Notes: generated by a model not told the origin, from the sequence alone. A stretch of DNA of 64,000 bases from Gammaproteobacteria bacterium (GCA_012103475.1 WLWS01000003.1:248001-312000), one strand, 5' to 3'; shown: positions 34,150 to 43,744, numbered from the stretch's first letter. Numbers and translations are program-made.

Positions 34150-35268
34150 GTGAATAAAAAATTGCGCATAGGACATTTTATCGAAACGGAAGTACCTGGA
34201 GGCGCTGAAAAGCTTGTACTCGATATATGTGCGAGGTTGCCAGCTCACGACATAACTCCGGTCATTCTGCATTTCAATCATCCGTATTTCAGGGATTACT
34301 GTGAATCACTTAATATTGAACAACATGTCGTACCCGGCAGGTCCCATTTCAAGTCTACGTTTACTCTACCTTTGTTTAGTTGGGGATTTCGCGGATTTCT
34401 AAAACGAATAAAAATTGATGTCTTACATTCGCATTTGTTTGGGCCGGTGAGCGGCGCAGCTATGGGCTGTAAAATGGCCGGGATTGCTCACGTAGGCACT
34501 CTTCATGATGTGCACATGATTGAGGAAAAACCTAATAGAATCAGATTATTACAGCTAGCCGCTTTTTTGGGAACGAAGCTGGTGACTGTTTCATCAACCA
34601 TGAAAGATTTTTATCATTCACATGCCAGTTTTTCCTCTGCAGCACTGAGAAGCATAGCCAATGGAGTCAATCTTCCACCGCTAGCGGATTTGCAAACGAA
34701 ATCTGAGATAAGAAAAGAATTAGGTATTGAGCTCAATACAGTTCTGTTTATCAATGTAGGCAGATTAGTGCCACTTAAACGACATGATTTATTGATTCAG
34801 TCATGTCGTATGTTGCCAGACGACGTGAATTACAAAGTACTGATAGTAGGAGATGGCCCTCAGCGTCAATATATAGAGCAAGAAATTCAGGAAAATAATC
34901 TGTTAGATAAAGTTGTCATGACAGGACAGCGCGAGGACATTGCCTCTTTATTAAATGCTTCTGACTGTTTCATACAATGTTCAGATACAGAAGGACTTTC
35001 GATGAGTATTATGGAGGCAATGGCGGCTTCTCTCCCTTGTATAGTGACTGATGTCGGAGGTAATGCAGAGCTGGTAGTAGACAACGAAAACGGGTGGTTA
35101 CTGAGTAGTAGCTCGAATCAATTTGCAGATAAGATGCAACAATTGATAGCTGATGAGAATTCAAGAAAAATAATGGGAAAAAATTCTAAGGAATTTATAA
35201 TGAGCAAATATTTGCTTGAAAAGACCGTTGAGAGCTACGTCTCATTGTATAAATCAACACAGATTTAA
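34150..35268 (+). CDS. Glycosyltransferase family 4
   Basis: This 372-residue GT-B enzyme starts at a GTG. It has FIETEVPGGAEKLVLDI at the N-terminus, FINVGRLVPLKRHDLL and VGDGPQRQYIEQEI in the donor domain, and CSDTEGLSMSIMEAMAASLP as the E-x7-E motif. The region around VPLKRHDLLIQSCR strongly resembles the matching segment of the previous gene, so the two may be old duplicates. It is in the same operon. Confidence 0.9.
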   Translation: MNKKLRIGHFIETEVPGGAEKLVLDICARLPAHDITPVILHFNHPYFRDYCESLNIEQHVVPGRSHFKSTFTLPLFSWGFRGFLKRIKIDVLHSHLFGPVSGAAMGCKMAGIAHVGTLHDVHMIEEKPNRIRLLQLAAFLGTKLVTVSSTMKDFYHSHASFSSAALRSIANGVNLPPLADLQTKSEIRKELGIELNTVLFINVGRLVPLKRHDLLIQSCRMLPDDVNYKVLIVGDGPQRQYIEQEIQENNLLDKVVMTGQREDIASLLNASDCFIQCSDTEGLSMSIMEAMAASLPCIVTDVGGNAELVVDNENGWLLSSSSNQFADKMQQLIADENSRKIMGKNSKEFIMSKYLLEKTVESYVSLYKSTQI

Positions 35269-35294
35269 TAAACTCGAAATATACAGGATAGAAA

Positions 35295-36527
35295 TTGAAA
35301 ATACTTTGGTTGTCACACCTCGTACCTTACCCTCCAAAAGGAGGAGTCTTGCAAAGAAGTCATAACCTGATCAAGGAATTGGCAAAATATCACGAAGTTC
35401 ATCTCATATCATTCATTCAAAAAGATATGATTGAATCAATGTTTCCCGATTTGGAAACAGGTCTGACAGAGGCGAAATCTGAGCTGGAGAAATTTTGCGG
35501 ATCCGTAGAATTATGTCCGATACCAAGTGAATTGGAGAAATTTGGCAAATATCGTCTGGCAATAAAAAGTTTGTTCAGCCGGGATTCCTATACCATCAAC
35601 TGGCTAAAATCACGCAGATTTACAGAGCTTGTGAAAACCAGTGTAAGAGAGAATACTTTTGATGCAATCCATGTCGATACTATCAGCCTCGCTCCTTATA
35701 TCTACCTGTTTCCCGAAGCAAAGATGATACTTGACCACCACAATGTGGAATCTCATATGATGTTGAGAAGAGCTGGCACGGATAATAACTGGTTACGGAA
35801 ACTCTATTACTATCAGGAAGGATTAAAACTACAACATTATGAAAAAAAAATATGTCCTCAGTTTGACATAAATGTGACTTGCTCAGATCTTGATGCTGAA
35901 CGTCTTAGTCAAATAGCGTGTGACGTTCATACTGTAACAATTCCGAATGGGGTTGATACAGATTATTTCATTTCAAAAAATGCCGATAAAGAATCTAACA
36001 CTATGGTTTTTGCCGGCGGCTTGAACTGGTACCCGAATGCAGGTGCCATGCAATATTTCATAGATCATATATGGTCAGAATTAAAACAAAAAGCCCCAGA
36101 TGCAAAAATGTATCTTATAGGCAAGCATCCAAAGGAGAAATTCATAGAATTATCCAAAAATGATGAAAATTTTGTTTTATGTGGTTTCGTTGACGATGTA
36201 AGGCCTTATATAGATAGAGCAACGGTATATGTTTGTCCGATACTTGAAGGTGGAGGCACGAAATTGAAAATACTCGATGCACTCGCAATGGGTGCAGCAC
36301 TTGTAGCCAGCCCTGAAGCCTGTGAAGGTATAGATGTTACGAATGAGAAAAATGTGTTGATAGCGCATTCTCCGAATGAATATGTCGCACATATTCTGAA
36401 ATTATTTGCAGATAAAAACCTTGGGGAAACTCTGGGTAATAATGGAAGAATCTTAATGGAACAAGGCTATTCCTATCACGCAATCGGCAAGGAGTTTTCT
36501 TCTGTCATAGAAAAACTGGCATCCTGA
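35295..36527 (+). CDS. Glycosyltransferase family 4 (XrtA-cluster type)
   Basis: The 410-residue product begins at a TTG (MKILWLSHLVPYPPKGG) with AGGAT nine bases before. LVPYPPKGGVLQRSHNLI and VFAGGLNWYPNAGAMQYF, with CPILEGGGTKLKILDALAMG, are typical of glycosyltransferases in PEP-CTERM loci (TIGR03087-like). The donor domain keeps ILEGGGTKLKILD in place of the usual EG.P.v.lEA. Role in the repeat unit is unknown. The CapK-like gene follows after 6 bp. Confidence 0.88.
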   Translation: MKILWLSHLVPYPPKGGVLQRSHNLIKELAKYHEVHLISFIQKDMIESMFPDLETGLTEAKSELEKFCGSVELCPIPSELEKFGKYRLAIKSLFSRDSYTINWLKSRRFTELVKTSVRENTFDAIHVDTISLAPYIYLFPEAKMILDHHNVESHMMLRRAGTDNNWLRKLYYYQEGLKLQHYEKKICPQFDINVTCSDLDAERLSQIACDVHTVTIPNGVDTDYFISKNADKESNTMVFAGGLNWYPNAGAMQYFIDHIWSELKQKAPDAKMYLIGKHPKEKFIELSKNDENFVLCGFVDDVRPYIDRATVYVCPILEGGGTKLKILDALAMGAALVASPEACEGIDVTNEKNVLIAHSPNEYVAHILKLFADKNLGETLGNNGRILMEQGYSYHAIGKEFSSVIEKLAS

Positions 36528-36533
36528 GAAAGA

Positions 36534-37877
36534 ATGAACAAGTATCTTTCAAAGTACCTGTTTTATTATCCTTCTACCTACCTTCGGGGAGAAAGAATTA
36601 GCGGACATCTAGAGCAGTATGAGAAAAACCAGTGGTTCCAATCTGGCGAACTTAAAAATTACCAATTGGATAACTGTAATAAACTTTTAGACTATGCTTT
36701 CAAGAAATTTCCTTTTTATCGTGATAGTTTTAATCGGAACAATCTTGAATCGTTTTCTCTTGGAGAGTTACAGGATCTGGGGAAACTGCCTTTTTTGACC
36801 AAATCCGACATCAGCAAACTTTATCAACAACAAAGTTTTTTCGGCAGGCAATTTTATTCGAAAAAAACAACGGGCGGCTCTACCGGGCAGGCAGTGACTA
36901 TACTAAAAAATGCTGATGCGATGGCCAGGGAGAGAGCAGCAACATGGCGAAGCTATCGGTGGGCGGGAGTCGATATTGGCGATCCACAAGCCAGGTATTG
37001 GGGAGTTCCCATTTCAACACGTAATCGACTTTTCTACAATCTGGTTGATTTTATAGCGAACAGGAAAAGACTCTCGGCATTCAATGTCAATGCTGAAAGT
37101 ATGGAAAAACATTATTATGAAATGGAAAGATTGAAACCGAGGTATCTGTATGGCTACGTTTCAATAATACGCGAGTTTGCAGAATTTCTAACTAACAATT
37201 CCTTCTCTTTGCCAACATCAGTTATTAGTATTATTACGACGTCAGAAGTGTTGGATGATGATAGTCGTACAAAAATTGAGTCCGTAACAGGGCTTCGAAT
37301 TTACAATGAATATGGGTGTGGTGAAGTAGGTTCAATAGCTCATGAATGTGAACATGGGGAAATGCATTTAGTTGCAGATAATCAGATAATTGAAATTATC
37401 GACGAAGAAGGAAAGCCTGCAACGACAGGGGAAATTGTTGTCACAGATCTATTTAACTATGCGATGCCACTAATACGATATCGACTCGGGGATTATGCGA
37501 CGCTGAGTGAGAAGAAATGTCCATGTGGCAGGGGCTTACCGTTGATCGAAAAAATACATGGAAGAGCCTATGACATGATTGTTGACTCTACAGGTAGTCG
37601 CTATCATCCAGAGATAATATTATATATTTTTGAAGAAATTAAAGAGAGAAATAATGACATCAAAGGATTTCAGGTAGTACAAAAAGACAAGAGTAACTTA
37701 TTGATTAATCTGGTTATTACCACAGACAAGCATAAGATGGAAAATGAGGAATTTGTAAAAAATAGAGTACGCAAAAATATAGACGATAATTATAATTTTG
37801 AGTTTGTATATTTACCATCTATTGAAAGGGAAAAATCAGGAAAATTGCGTCTGGTTAAATCAGAATTAAAAACGTGA
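36534..37877 (+). CDS. Phenylacetate-CoA ligase-like (CapK family) adenylate-forming enzyme
   Basis: The 447-residue protein has the adenylation motif TTGGSTGQAVTI, NEYGCGEVGSIAHEC and PLIRYRLGDYA, with a C-terminal lysine-bearing EREKSGKLRLVKSE. CapK-like members occur in capsule and exopolysaccharide clusters, where activation of an acid for attachment to the glycan is suspected. A small zinc-like cluster is hinted by CEHGE and KCPCGRG, as in other members. Its last 12 bp overlap, tail to tail, with the SGNH gene on the other strand. The acid substrate is unknown. Confidence 0.87.
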   Translation: MNKYLSKYLFYYPSTYLRGERISGHLEQYEKNQWFQSGELKNYQLDNCNKLLDYAFKKFPFYRDSFNRNNLESFSLGELQDLGKLPFLTKSDISKLYQQQSFFGRQFYSKKTTGGSTGQAVTILKNADAMARERAATWRSYRWAGVDIGDPQARYWGVPISTRNRLFYNLVDFIANRKRLSAFNVNAESMEKHYYEMERLKPRYLYGYVSIIREFAEFLTNNSFSLPTSVISIITTSEVLDDDSRTKIESVTGLRIYNEYGCGEVGSIAHECEHGEMHLVADNQIIEIIDEEGKPATTGEIVVTDLFNYAMPLIRYRLGDYATLSEKKCPCGRGLPLIEKIHGRAYDMIVDSTGSRYHPEIILYIFEEIKERNNDIKGFQVVQKDKSNLLINLVITTDKHKMENEEFVKNRVRKNIDDNYNFEFVYLPSIEREKSGKLRLVKSELKT

Positions 37878-39062
37878 ACCAGGCAAAGTCTGGTCTTCTG
37901 TATCTAAAAGTATTATTTCCTCTAAATGCTCGGCGATAATCCGGTTCCCAACAGCGGTATAATGCTGATTGTCTCCTGAATAAATTATCGAATTCTTTAT
38001 GCCACTCTGTAGAAATATATCTCGAACTGAAACAACTGGAAAACCATTGTCTTTAAACAGTTTCTGTCGAATTCCATAACGGTCCGGAAATTTGCCCATT
38101 AGTCGGCCAGGCTCAATGTCAGCGCGGTTAGGCATATAGATAAAAATTACCCTTTTTCCAGAGCCCTCGATCGTACTGACCGTAGTTTCCATAAGTTCCA
38201 GCAGCAAATCAGTATTGTCAGTTTGAGTGTTCAAATAATATCGCAAGGATTCAGTTTTACTCCGAACACTATTTAATAAATTGGCTATGGGTGTAATACC
38301 CAGGTGTTTAAAAAGTGAAAATTGAGTGTAAAAATCATCATGCCTGGAGAGAAAACTGAGTATGCTTGAATCGCTGGTAATATTCTGAAGCATTGAAGGA
38401 TCAATTCTCACTAATTCAAGAGAAGAGTTCTTTAGTTCATACCGGGGTTTTAAAAAAGGCATATTAACTTCCCTTGAATCTCTGAAGGGAATATACAGAT
38501 TACCTAAAACTGAAACCGGGTTGGAATCAAGTCCAATTATGATTATATCAGGGTTAAACTTTTTCAAATTATGCGTATAGAGAAGAAAAGACTGATCAAG
38601 CCCGTATAACATAGTGCCAAAATTTAATGTTTCTATTTCTTCATTTTCAAGGTAGGCAGATATTGTTTCATAATTTTCAACATGGGTTCCGCCATTAATC
38701 ATCGAACTACCTAAAAACATAATTCGATAATTATTATTTCTTGTTAAACTCACCTCTGAGGAAGAGCGTGAACCGTAAGAATCTGTTCTCCATTTTGCTT
38801 TATGCGTCGAAGCCCTGTTACGCCATCCCGTTACTGAATCAGGTGTTAAAAATGATTCGTTGTTGAGAAAATCGTTTGTGGATTTCATGGCTTTTTCTTT
38901 CAGGAAAAAGCCCAAATAAACATGATCAGGTATAAACAGTGGAGCACATATCGCGATAAATTCTAAAGCTAATAGGACAAATATGGTGCGGTGTATTGCT
39001 GGCATATTCAGTTTATTCAGTAATTGAGGTAGAAATAAACTGGATTTAAGAGAATTGGACAT
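37866..39062 (-). CDS. SGNH-fold membrane-anchored protein (AlgJ/AlgX-like O-acylation partner)
   Basis: The 398-residue product has one N-terminal helix (IFVLLALEFIAICAPLFIP) and a periplasmic SGNH-type domain: nucleophile region IMFLGSSMINGGTH, IIIGLDSN and a catalytic DxxH-like GDNQHYTAVG. It is 12 bp downstream of an MBOAT gene, the arrangement of alginate and cellulose acetylation systems, in which MBOAT passes acyl groups across the membrane to an SGNH enzyme that puts them on the polymer. That role is inferred. Confidence 0.82.
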   Translation of the reverse strand: MSNSLKSSLFLPQLLNKLNMPAIHRTIFVLLALEFIAICAPLFIPDHVYLGFFLKEKAMKSTNDFLNNESFLTPDSVTGWRNRASTHKAKWRTDSYGSRSSSEVSLTRNNNYRIMFLGSSMINGGTHVENYETISAYLENEEIETLNFGTMLYGLDQSFLLYTHNLKKFNPDIIIIGLDSNPVSVLGNLYIPFRDSREVNMPFLKPRYELKNSSLELVRIDPSMLQNITSDSSILSFLSRHDDFYTQFSLFKHLGITPIANLLNSVRSKTESLRYYLNTQTDNTDLLLELMETTVSTIEGSGKRVIFIYMPNRADIEPGRLMGKFPDRYGIRQKLFKDNGFPVVSVRDIFLQSGIKNSIIYSGDNQHYTAVGNRIIAEHLEEIILLDTEDQTLPGSRF

Positions 39063-39074
39063 TTTTCTGTAATA

Positions 39075-40478
39075 CTAAAATTGAAAATATATAAATGGAT
39101 TGGCTTCTTCAACTTGTCCATGAAAAAGCATGATCAACATTGTCGCGTATACAAATGGTAGTATTTTATTGAAGTTATTTTCTCTGAGCACAGGAAATTG
39201 TTCGCAGCAGAGGCCATATACATGATCAACTATGAAAGAAGCGATGCACAAATAAAGTATGACAGGTAAGTAAATAGTGGTACCCGTTTGTGCTGAAAAA
39301 AGACCACGAAAAAACTCTATAGCAGATTCAAAATTAGGTGAGCGAAACAAGATCCAGGCGAAGCAAACCAGTAATTGAGTTGATAACCAGCCAAAAATCA
39401 GCGCGAAAGCTACGTTGAGTTTCTGGATATGTTCATTTAACTGATGATTTAACGCAATATAGAGACCGTGTAGACCGCCCCAGGCGACGAATGTCCAACT
39501 GGCTCCATGCCAGAGCCCACTAACAAGAGTAGTAACTGCGAGATTGACAAGAGTTCGGATCTGACCTCTGCGGTTTCCTCCCATCGATATATATATGTAA
39601 TCCCGAAAGAAACGTGACATGGTCATATGCCAACGTTGCCAGAAATCCGAAAAGTTTGTTGCCAGATAAGGAAAATTGAAATTCTCAGGTAGTTTGAAGC
39701 CAAGCATCCTCGCGCAGCCTATTGCCATATTCGAATATCCTGAAAAATCTGCATAAATTTGCACACTGTATCCAAGCATGGCAAACCATAGAATCCCGCT
39801 GGAATAGCTGCCAGGATTAGAAAAAACAGGATCTACTAGATGCACAGCCAGATTATCGGCAATAAAAACCTTCTTGAAAAAACCCGACAGGAATCGAATC
39901 GCTCCTTGTTCAAAATCAGAGCTGTTAAATTTACGCTCTGATTCCAGCTGGTATAGAAACTCAGTAGCTCGAACTATCGGACCTGCAACTAATTGCGGGA
40001 AAAAGGCGACAAATGTGGCGAAATCAATCAGAGAATAATTAGGTGTCAGCTTGTTTCTATAAATATCCAGACTATAGCTAAGGCTTTGAAAAATATAGAA
40101 AGAAATGCCAACCGGGAGTGTTATTTCAAGAGTAACTCTGGAAACGCTTATCCCAGCTTTCTCAAACATTAGCATCAGACTGTCGACCATAAAGCCGGCG
40201 TATTTAAAGTAAACAAGTATCCCGATATTAACGACGATGGCCACGATTAGCCAAAACCGTCTACTTGAATTTTTGTTGTTCGCAAATATTAACTTGCCAC
40301 AATAGTAATTAGATAAGGTAGATATAACTATAAGAGAAAGAAAACGCCAGTCCCAGAAAGCGTAAAAGAACCAGCTTGCTAACAATAGAAAAATATTTTG
40401 TTTTGTGCGGGGAAGATTCCAGTAAACAAGCAGAACAAATGTAAAAAAAATAAAAAAATGTATGGAAGCAAAATTCAT
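39075..40478 (-). CDS. MBOAT family O-acyltransferase (AlgI-like)
   Basis: This 467-residue polytopic protein has about eleven helices and the MBOAT signature: FRDYIYISMGGNRRG, then VSGLWHGASWTFVAWGGLHG with the catalytic histidine, and an N-terminal FILLASWFFYAFWDWRFL in AlgI style. It should transfer acyl groups from a cytoplasmic donor across the membrane for glycan decoration, with the adjoining SGNH protein. It is transcribed against the main operon, with a methyltransferase gene 27 bp upstream. Confidence 0.93.
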   Translation of the reverse strand: MNFASIHFFIFFTFVLLVYWNLPRTKQNIFLLLASWFFYAFWDWRFLSLIVISTLSNYYCGKLIFANNKNSSRRFWLIVAIVVNIGILVYFKYAGFMVDSLMLMFEKAGISVSRVTLEITLPVGISFYIFQSLSYSLDIYRNKLTPNYSLIDFATFVAFFPQLVAGPIVRATEFLYQLESERKFNSSDFEQGAIRFLSGFFKKVFIADNLAVHLVDPVFSNPGSYSSGILWFAMLGYSVQIYADFSGYSNMAIGCARMLGFKLPENFNFPYLATNFSDFWQRWHMTMSRFFRDYIYISMGGNRRGQIRTLVNLAVTTLVSGLWHGASWTFVAWGGLHGLYIALNHQLNEHIQKLNVAFALIFGWLSTQLLVCFAWILFRSPNFESAIEFFRGLFSAQTGTTIYLPVILYLCIASFIVDHVYGLCCEQFPVLRENNFNKILPFVYATMLIMLFHGQVEEANPFIYFQF

Positions 40479-40505
40479 TATTTTAATACAAGATATTTGT
40501 TCGTC

Positions 40506-41294
40506 TTATACTTGCAGTGTCTTTTTAAATAGCAAGTGTATCCAGTTAGGGTGAGGCTTAATAAAAGGTCTTTGAAAAAATCTCGAAAGCATACCCAGTT
40601 TGGTAAAAATTTTCCGAGTCATATTACGTTGCGGAGGTGATATCAATTTGCCCCCACAATGAATACAGGGTTCTTCCTGTGTGTATGAGCCATAGGGGTT
40701 TCCTGCCAGATCGAAAAACCAGCGGGAAACAGAGTTTGTAGCGAGGCTATTTTCACCAACGAATGATTCTTCGATAACAGTAAAGTCTGGAAATAATTCG
40801 ATAATCTTCTTTTTGTCAAAACTATTGACGTGGCCCCAGGGTGGATTTTTCCCTCCGCAGGTGAAGCAAGTAGTACGACCGACTCTGATATCTTGCATTA
40901 GCGGTACACCGATTAGTAGGTAGTCAGCACTGACGCGACTCAATTCTGCACAGGCCCTGGATAGCAATGGAGTAGGTATATGTTCAAGTACTTCCGTGCA
41001 AAGTATAAATTCAACTGAGTTATCGCTAAACTTGAGTTTCGTTAAATCTCCTTGTACACATTCGACTCGTTCATGGGTAAGTACAGGGACTGACAAGTCT
41101 AAAGCAGTTACTTTTTTGAAGTATTCGGTAAGTAGTACGGAGAAATAGCCATCTCTGGCACCAATATCGAGCGCATGGTCACCGGTTTTTTCCAATAGCG
41201 TTATAATTCTAACTATATCTTCGGTTCTTTCTAACTCTGCATTGCTCTCTCTAAACTGCTCAAATTCCATAGTGTAGTCCGCTACCGTGATCAC
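40506..41294 (-). CDS. Class I SAM-dependent methyltransferase with zinc-ribbon-like cysteines
   Basis: The 262-residue protein has a SAM site ALDIGARDGYFSVLL, VTALDLSVPV and the post-motif VEFILCTEVLEHIPTP. Downstream are CFTCGG and CIHCGG, two CxxC pairs that could bind one zinc. Methylation of a sugar or of a glycan-bound group is likely from context; the substrate is not known. The start is GTG 41294 or ATG 41270, neither with a good ribosome site. It leads the minus-strand MBOAT-SGNH unit. Confidence 0.83.
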   Translation of the reverse strand: MITVADYTMEFEQFRESNAELERTEDIVRIITLLEKTGDHALDIGARDGYFSVLLTEYFKKVTALDLSVPVLTHERVECVQGDLTKLKFSDNSVEFILCTEVLEHIPTPLLSRACAELSRVSADYLLIGVPLMQDIRVGRTTCFTCGGKNPPWGHVNSFDKKKIIELFPDFTVIEESFVGENSLATNSVSRWFFDLAGNPYGSYTQEEPCIHCGGKLISPPQRNMTRKIFTKLGMLSRFFQRPFIKPHPNWIHLLFKKTLQV

Positions 41295-41648
41295 TTAGTT
41301 TAAATTTTAAAATATTTTTACAGTTTATCAATAATTTCCAGACAGAGTTGATAATTCCGCTCCTGTGGCCCTCATAGTCCTGGTTTATCTCAGGTAGGAA
41401 AGGAGCGCCAAATCTGTTCTCAATTGCAGATTGGTTTCAAAGTTAAGCTCAGAGAGACTCGTGACACGTCGGAAATACTCTATATCTGGAACAAAAGAAA
41501 ACTGGAAAATCAGAGCCAGTTTTACCAGAGCAGGTTGAGGAAAGGGAAACTAAATTGATGCTGCAACAGGCAGAAAGCTGTTACTTTAATATAAGCAGAA
41601 CGAGGGTCGGTATACGACCCTCGTTCTGAGATAAATACCTATTTGTAT
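41295..41648 (-). other. 354-bp spacer between methyltransferase and beta-helix genes
   Basis: No coding frame is supported. It holds the perfect hairpin at 41596-41628 next to the beta-helix gene end and presumably the promoter for the methyltransferase-MBOAT-SGNH unit, which I could not place with confidence. Confidence 0.6.
41596..41628 (-). terminator. Perfect 14-bp hairpin after the beta-helix gene
   Basis: CAGAACGAGGGTCG and CGACCCTCGTTCTG pair without mismatch around a GTATA loop, 20 bases past the stop of the minus-strand beta-helix gene. On that strand CTTATATTAAAG follows, not a clean T-tract, so termination could be factor-assisted or the stem may protect the mRNA 3' end. Confidence 0.6.
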
Positions 41649-43433
41649 TTAAAATGCACCTAGATCAACACCCCCAACTCCACTCCCTTTGGCTGGTGAA
41701 CTGCTTTCCAGCCTTAAATCCGGCAGAGTGGGGTTGGTATCCTTGAACTGAGGATCAGTAGTCAGTGAATTGGATTCACCCAATACTGTGGTACCCGCAT
41801 TAAAGCCGTAGTTTACACCCTGATGCACAAGAAACTTCACTGTGCTCGCCGTATAATACAGGTTGTTACTGCTCGACCAGCCGGTTAATGGGAAATTCAC
41901 ACTTGCGTATGGACCCAGAGAATAGGGCGTGACTGTGGCGGTATTATAGAAAATATTATTGTACGAACTTACGTTGTGGGCATAAGCGGTGTTGTCGTTT
42001 CCAGTTCGAATCATAGACTTAGCATCCATCACCGTATTGTTATAGAAGCTAAGGTTCATATCGCCATTCTGGTTTTCTTGCTCGATTTTAACCGCAGCAA
42101 CCTCCATGTCATACATAACATTGTGGTGAATAATATTATCTTTGTAGGCTCTTAAGTAAAATCCGTTATAACTGTCAGACAGATAGTTACTGTAGACTTC
42201 TGTAATAATATTACCTGAGTGCTTGTGTCTTATTGAATAAATTTCATCGTGAATGGTATTACCTTTTATAGTGACCTTCGAGCCATCAAGGGCTGATGTT
42301 TCACTCAAAATACCGATTCCGCCAATGTTATTGTTGATTGCAGTAAAAAAGCCTACTCCATTTGAGTTTCTGTGATTTGCATAAATCAGACTGTTACAAA
42401 GACTGTGGTTGTGGACAGAATCGGTTTGCCTGAACTGGATTGCTCCACTGGTGCTACTGCCCGGGACAATAGCGGTATCATGAATCTCAACTCCGGCAAT
42501 AGTGACATTTGCAACCAGTTCTTCAACACTTATCCCTCTGCCTTTGGCGTTTTTGATTTCTATATTCTGGACCACTATACCCTCATTGCGAATACTGCCA
42601 TTGGCGCGAATTGTTATCGGGGTGGTCTGGAATTCACCGTCAAACACCGCTCTTGCTTGTCCGCGGTAACTTTTTATGACAGTTGGTTCAGCATACGAGC
42701 CTCCCTGAGTGCCTCTGCCAAAAATCATTTCTTTGGACTTGAAGGTGCCAGTCAGATAAATATAGTCGCCTCCGTTAACCTGTCCGGTATGATAACTGCC
42801 GCTTTTTTCATAGCCGACAAGTACATCAAATGTATTGTAAGGGCTTGTAAAGCTCCCATCGCCGCCATCGGGAGCAGCTGCATCAACATACCAGCATGTG
42901 TTTCCAGAAGGCGCTTCGCAGACCTGAGGATCGCCTGGTTCAATACCATCGGGGAAAAGCAGTCCTATGCTGAACTGGTTGGTTGCGGCGTAGTCAACGT
43001 CAAACCGGGCACCATCAACAATGCCACACCAGCCTACGTAGGATACGCTGGTCGTCGGAGCACCACCTGAACTGGAGGAACCTGAACCAGAGCTGCTACC
43101 ACCACTTGAGCTACCGGAGCTGCTACCACCACTTGTAGTACTGGAACCGCTGTTTTGGCTTGAACTACCGGTACTTGTGGAAGAAGAATCGCTAGTGTTG
43201 CTTGATGTTCCTGAACTGCCATCCGAAGTAGTCGTGCTAGTACTTGTAGAAGTGGTTGTACCACTACTCGTATCGGAAGAACCACCCGAAGAACTTCCAC
43301 CTCCAATCGGGTTGCTGGATCCAACCGCACCACCGCCACCACCACCACTTGCGCCAACACCGCCCTCAGCGTACAGAGAGCCTGCGCAGGATAGGGAAAA
43401 AAGTATAATTAACAAAGTGTTAAACTTTCTCAT
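41649..43433 (-). CDS. Secreted right-handed beta-helix protein with Ser/Gly-rich linker
   Basis: The 594-residue product has a signal peptide (LLIILFSLSCAGSLYA), then about 110 residues of Gly/Ser/Thr low-complexity linker, then a domain from about residue 135 onward with CWYVDAAAPDGGDGSFTSPY, typical of the start of parallel beta-helix proteins, and many Asn/Ile rungs (IHDTAIVPG, IIHHNVMYD, FYNNTVMDA). It ends SSPAKGSGVGGVDLGAF, a common terminus for this fold. Polysaccharide lyases, epimerases and surface adhesins share it; catalytic residues cannot be assigned. There is no PEP-CTERM signal. Inside a glycan locus, action on or attachment to the polymer is likely. Confidence 0.85.
   Translation of the reverse strand: MRKFNTLLIILFSLSCAGSLYAEGGVGASGGGGGGAVGSSNPIGGGSSSGGSSDTSSGTTTSTSTSTTTSDGSSGTSSNTSDSSSTSTGSSSQNSGSSTTSGGSSSGSSSGGSSSGSGSSSSGGAPTTSVSYVGWCGIVDGARFDVDYAATNQFSIGLLFPDGIEPGDPQVCEAPSGNTCWYVDAAAPDGGDGSFTSPYNTFDVLVGYEKSGSYHTGQVNGGDYIYLTGTFKSKEMIFGRGTQGGSYAEPTVIKSYRGQARAVFDGEFQTTPITIRANGSIRNEGIVVQNIEIKNAKGRGISVEELVANVTIAGVEIHDTAIVPGSSTSGAIQFRQTDSVHNHSLCNSLIYANHRNSNGVGFFTAINNNIGGIGILSETSALDGSKVTIKGNTIHDEIYSIRHKHSGNIITEVYSNYLSDSYNGFYLRAYKDNIIHHNVMYDMEVAAVKIEQENQNGDMNLSFYNNTVMDAKSMIRTGNDNTAYAHNVSSYNNIFYNTATVTPYSLGPYASVNFPLTGWSSSNNLYYTASTVKFLVHQGVNYGFNAGTTVLGESNSLTTDPQFKDTNPTLPDLRLESSSPAKGSGVGGVDLGAF
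43090..43135. repeat. Direct repeat in the Ser/Gly linker coding sequence
   Basis: GAGCTGCTACCACCACTTG occurs twice (43090-43108 and 43117-43135), 27 bp apart, so each unit is nine codons and keeps frame. Such tracts can expand or contract by slippage and change linker length. Confidence 0.7.
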
Positions 43434-43744
43434 GATGCATAATCCTCATTTATATATAAGTAGCAGAATGCCGAGCTAGGAAATAATCTTTGGTAGCGGA
43501 GTATGGTTACTTTATATACCGGTATCTAGTGCAATTTACCAGTAATGTGACCAATTTCCGAATTTACGACAGCCTATAAAGCTCTGTTTGACGGTGAATA
43601 CCCCTTAGTCGCCATTCGCTCTATTTAATTCCTGTTGCTTGTAAAAATCATTATTATTCAATATGTTACATATTAACAATTACTTCTATTCTGATCTGGT
43701 TTTCTAGTCTCCCGGTCACATTTTCAAATAGTAAAGGGTAGGCT
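43434..43744 (-). other. 311-bp spacer upstream of the beta-helix gene
   Basis: No gene is supported. It contains a 10-bp palindrome ATACCGGTAT (43516-43525) and an AT-rich stretch (TATATATAA) close to the minus-strand start, which may be promoter. I searched for a minus-strand sigma-54 element and found none. Confidence 0.5.

Noticed and set aside
42372-43070. 232-residue plus-strand ORF opposite the beta-helix gene
   Set aside because: The beta-helix frame has a signal peptide, coherent fold signatures and the right terminus; this frame is open by composition only. The same applies to 43034-43360 and 43177-43479.
41649-43433. Beta-helix protein as a PEP-CTERM substrate of exosortase A
   Set aside because: The C-terminus (GSGVGGVDLGAF) has no PEP motif, hydrophobic helix or basic tail.
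43434-43744. PrsR/sigma-54 control of the beta-helix gene
   Set aside because: No minus-strand element with GC and CC ten bases apart and flanking matches was found.
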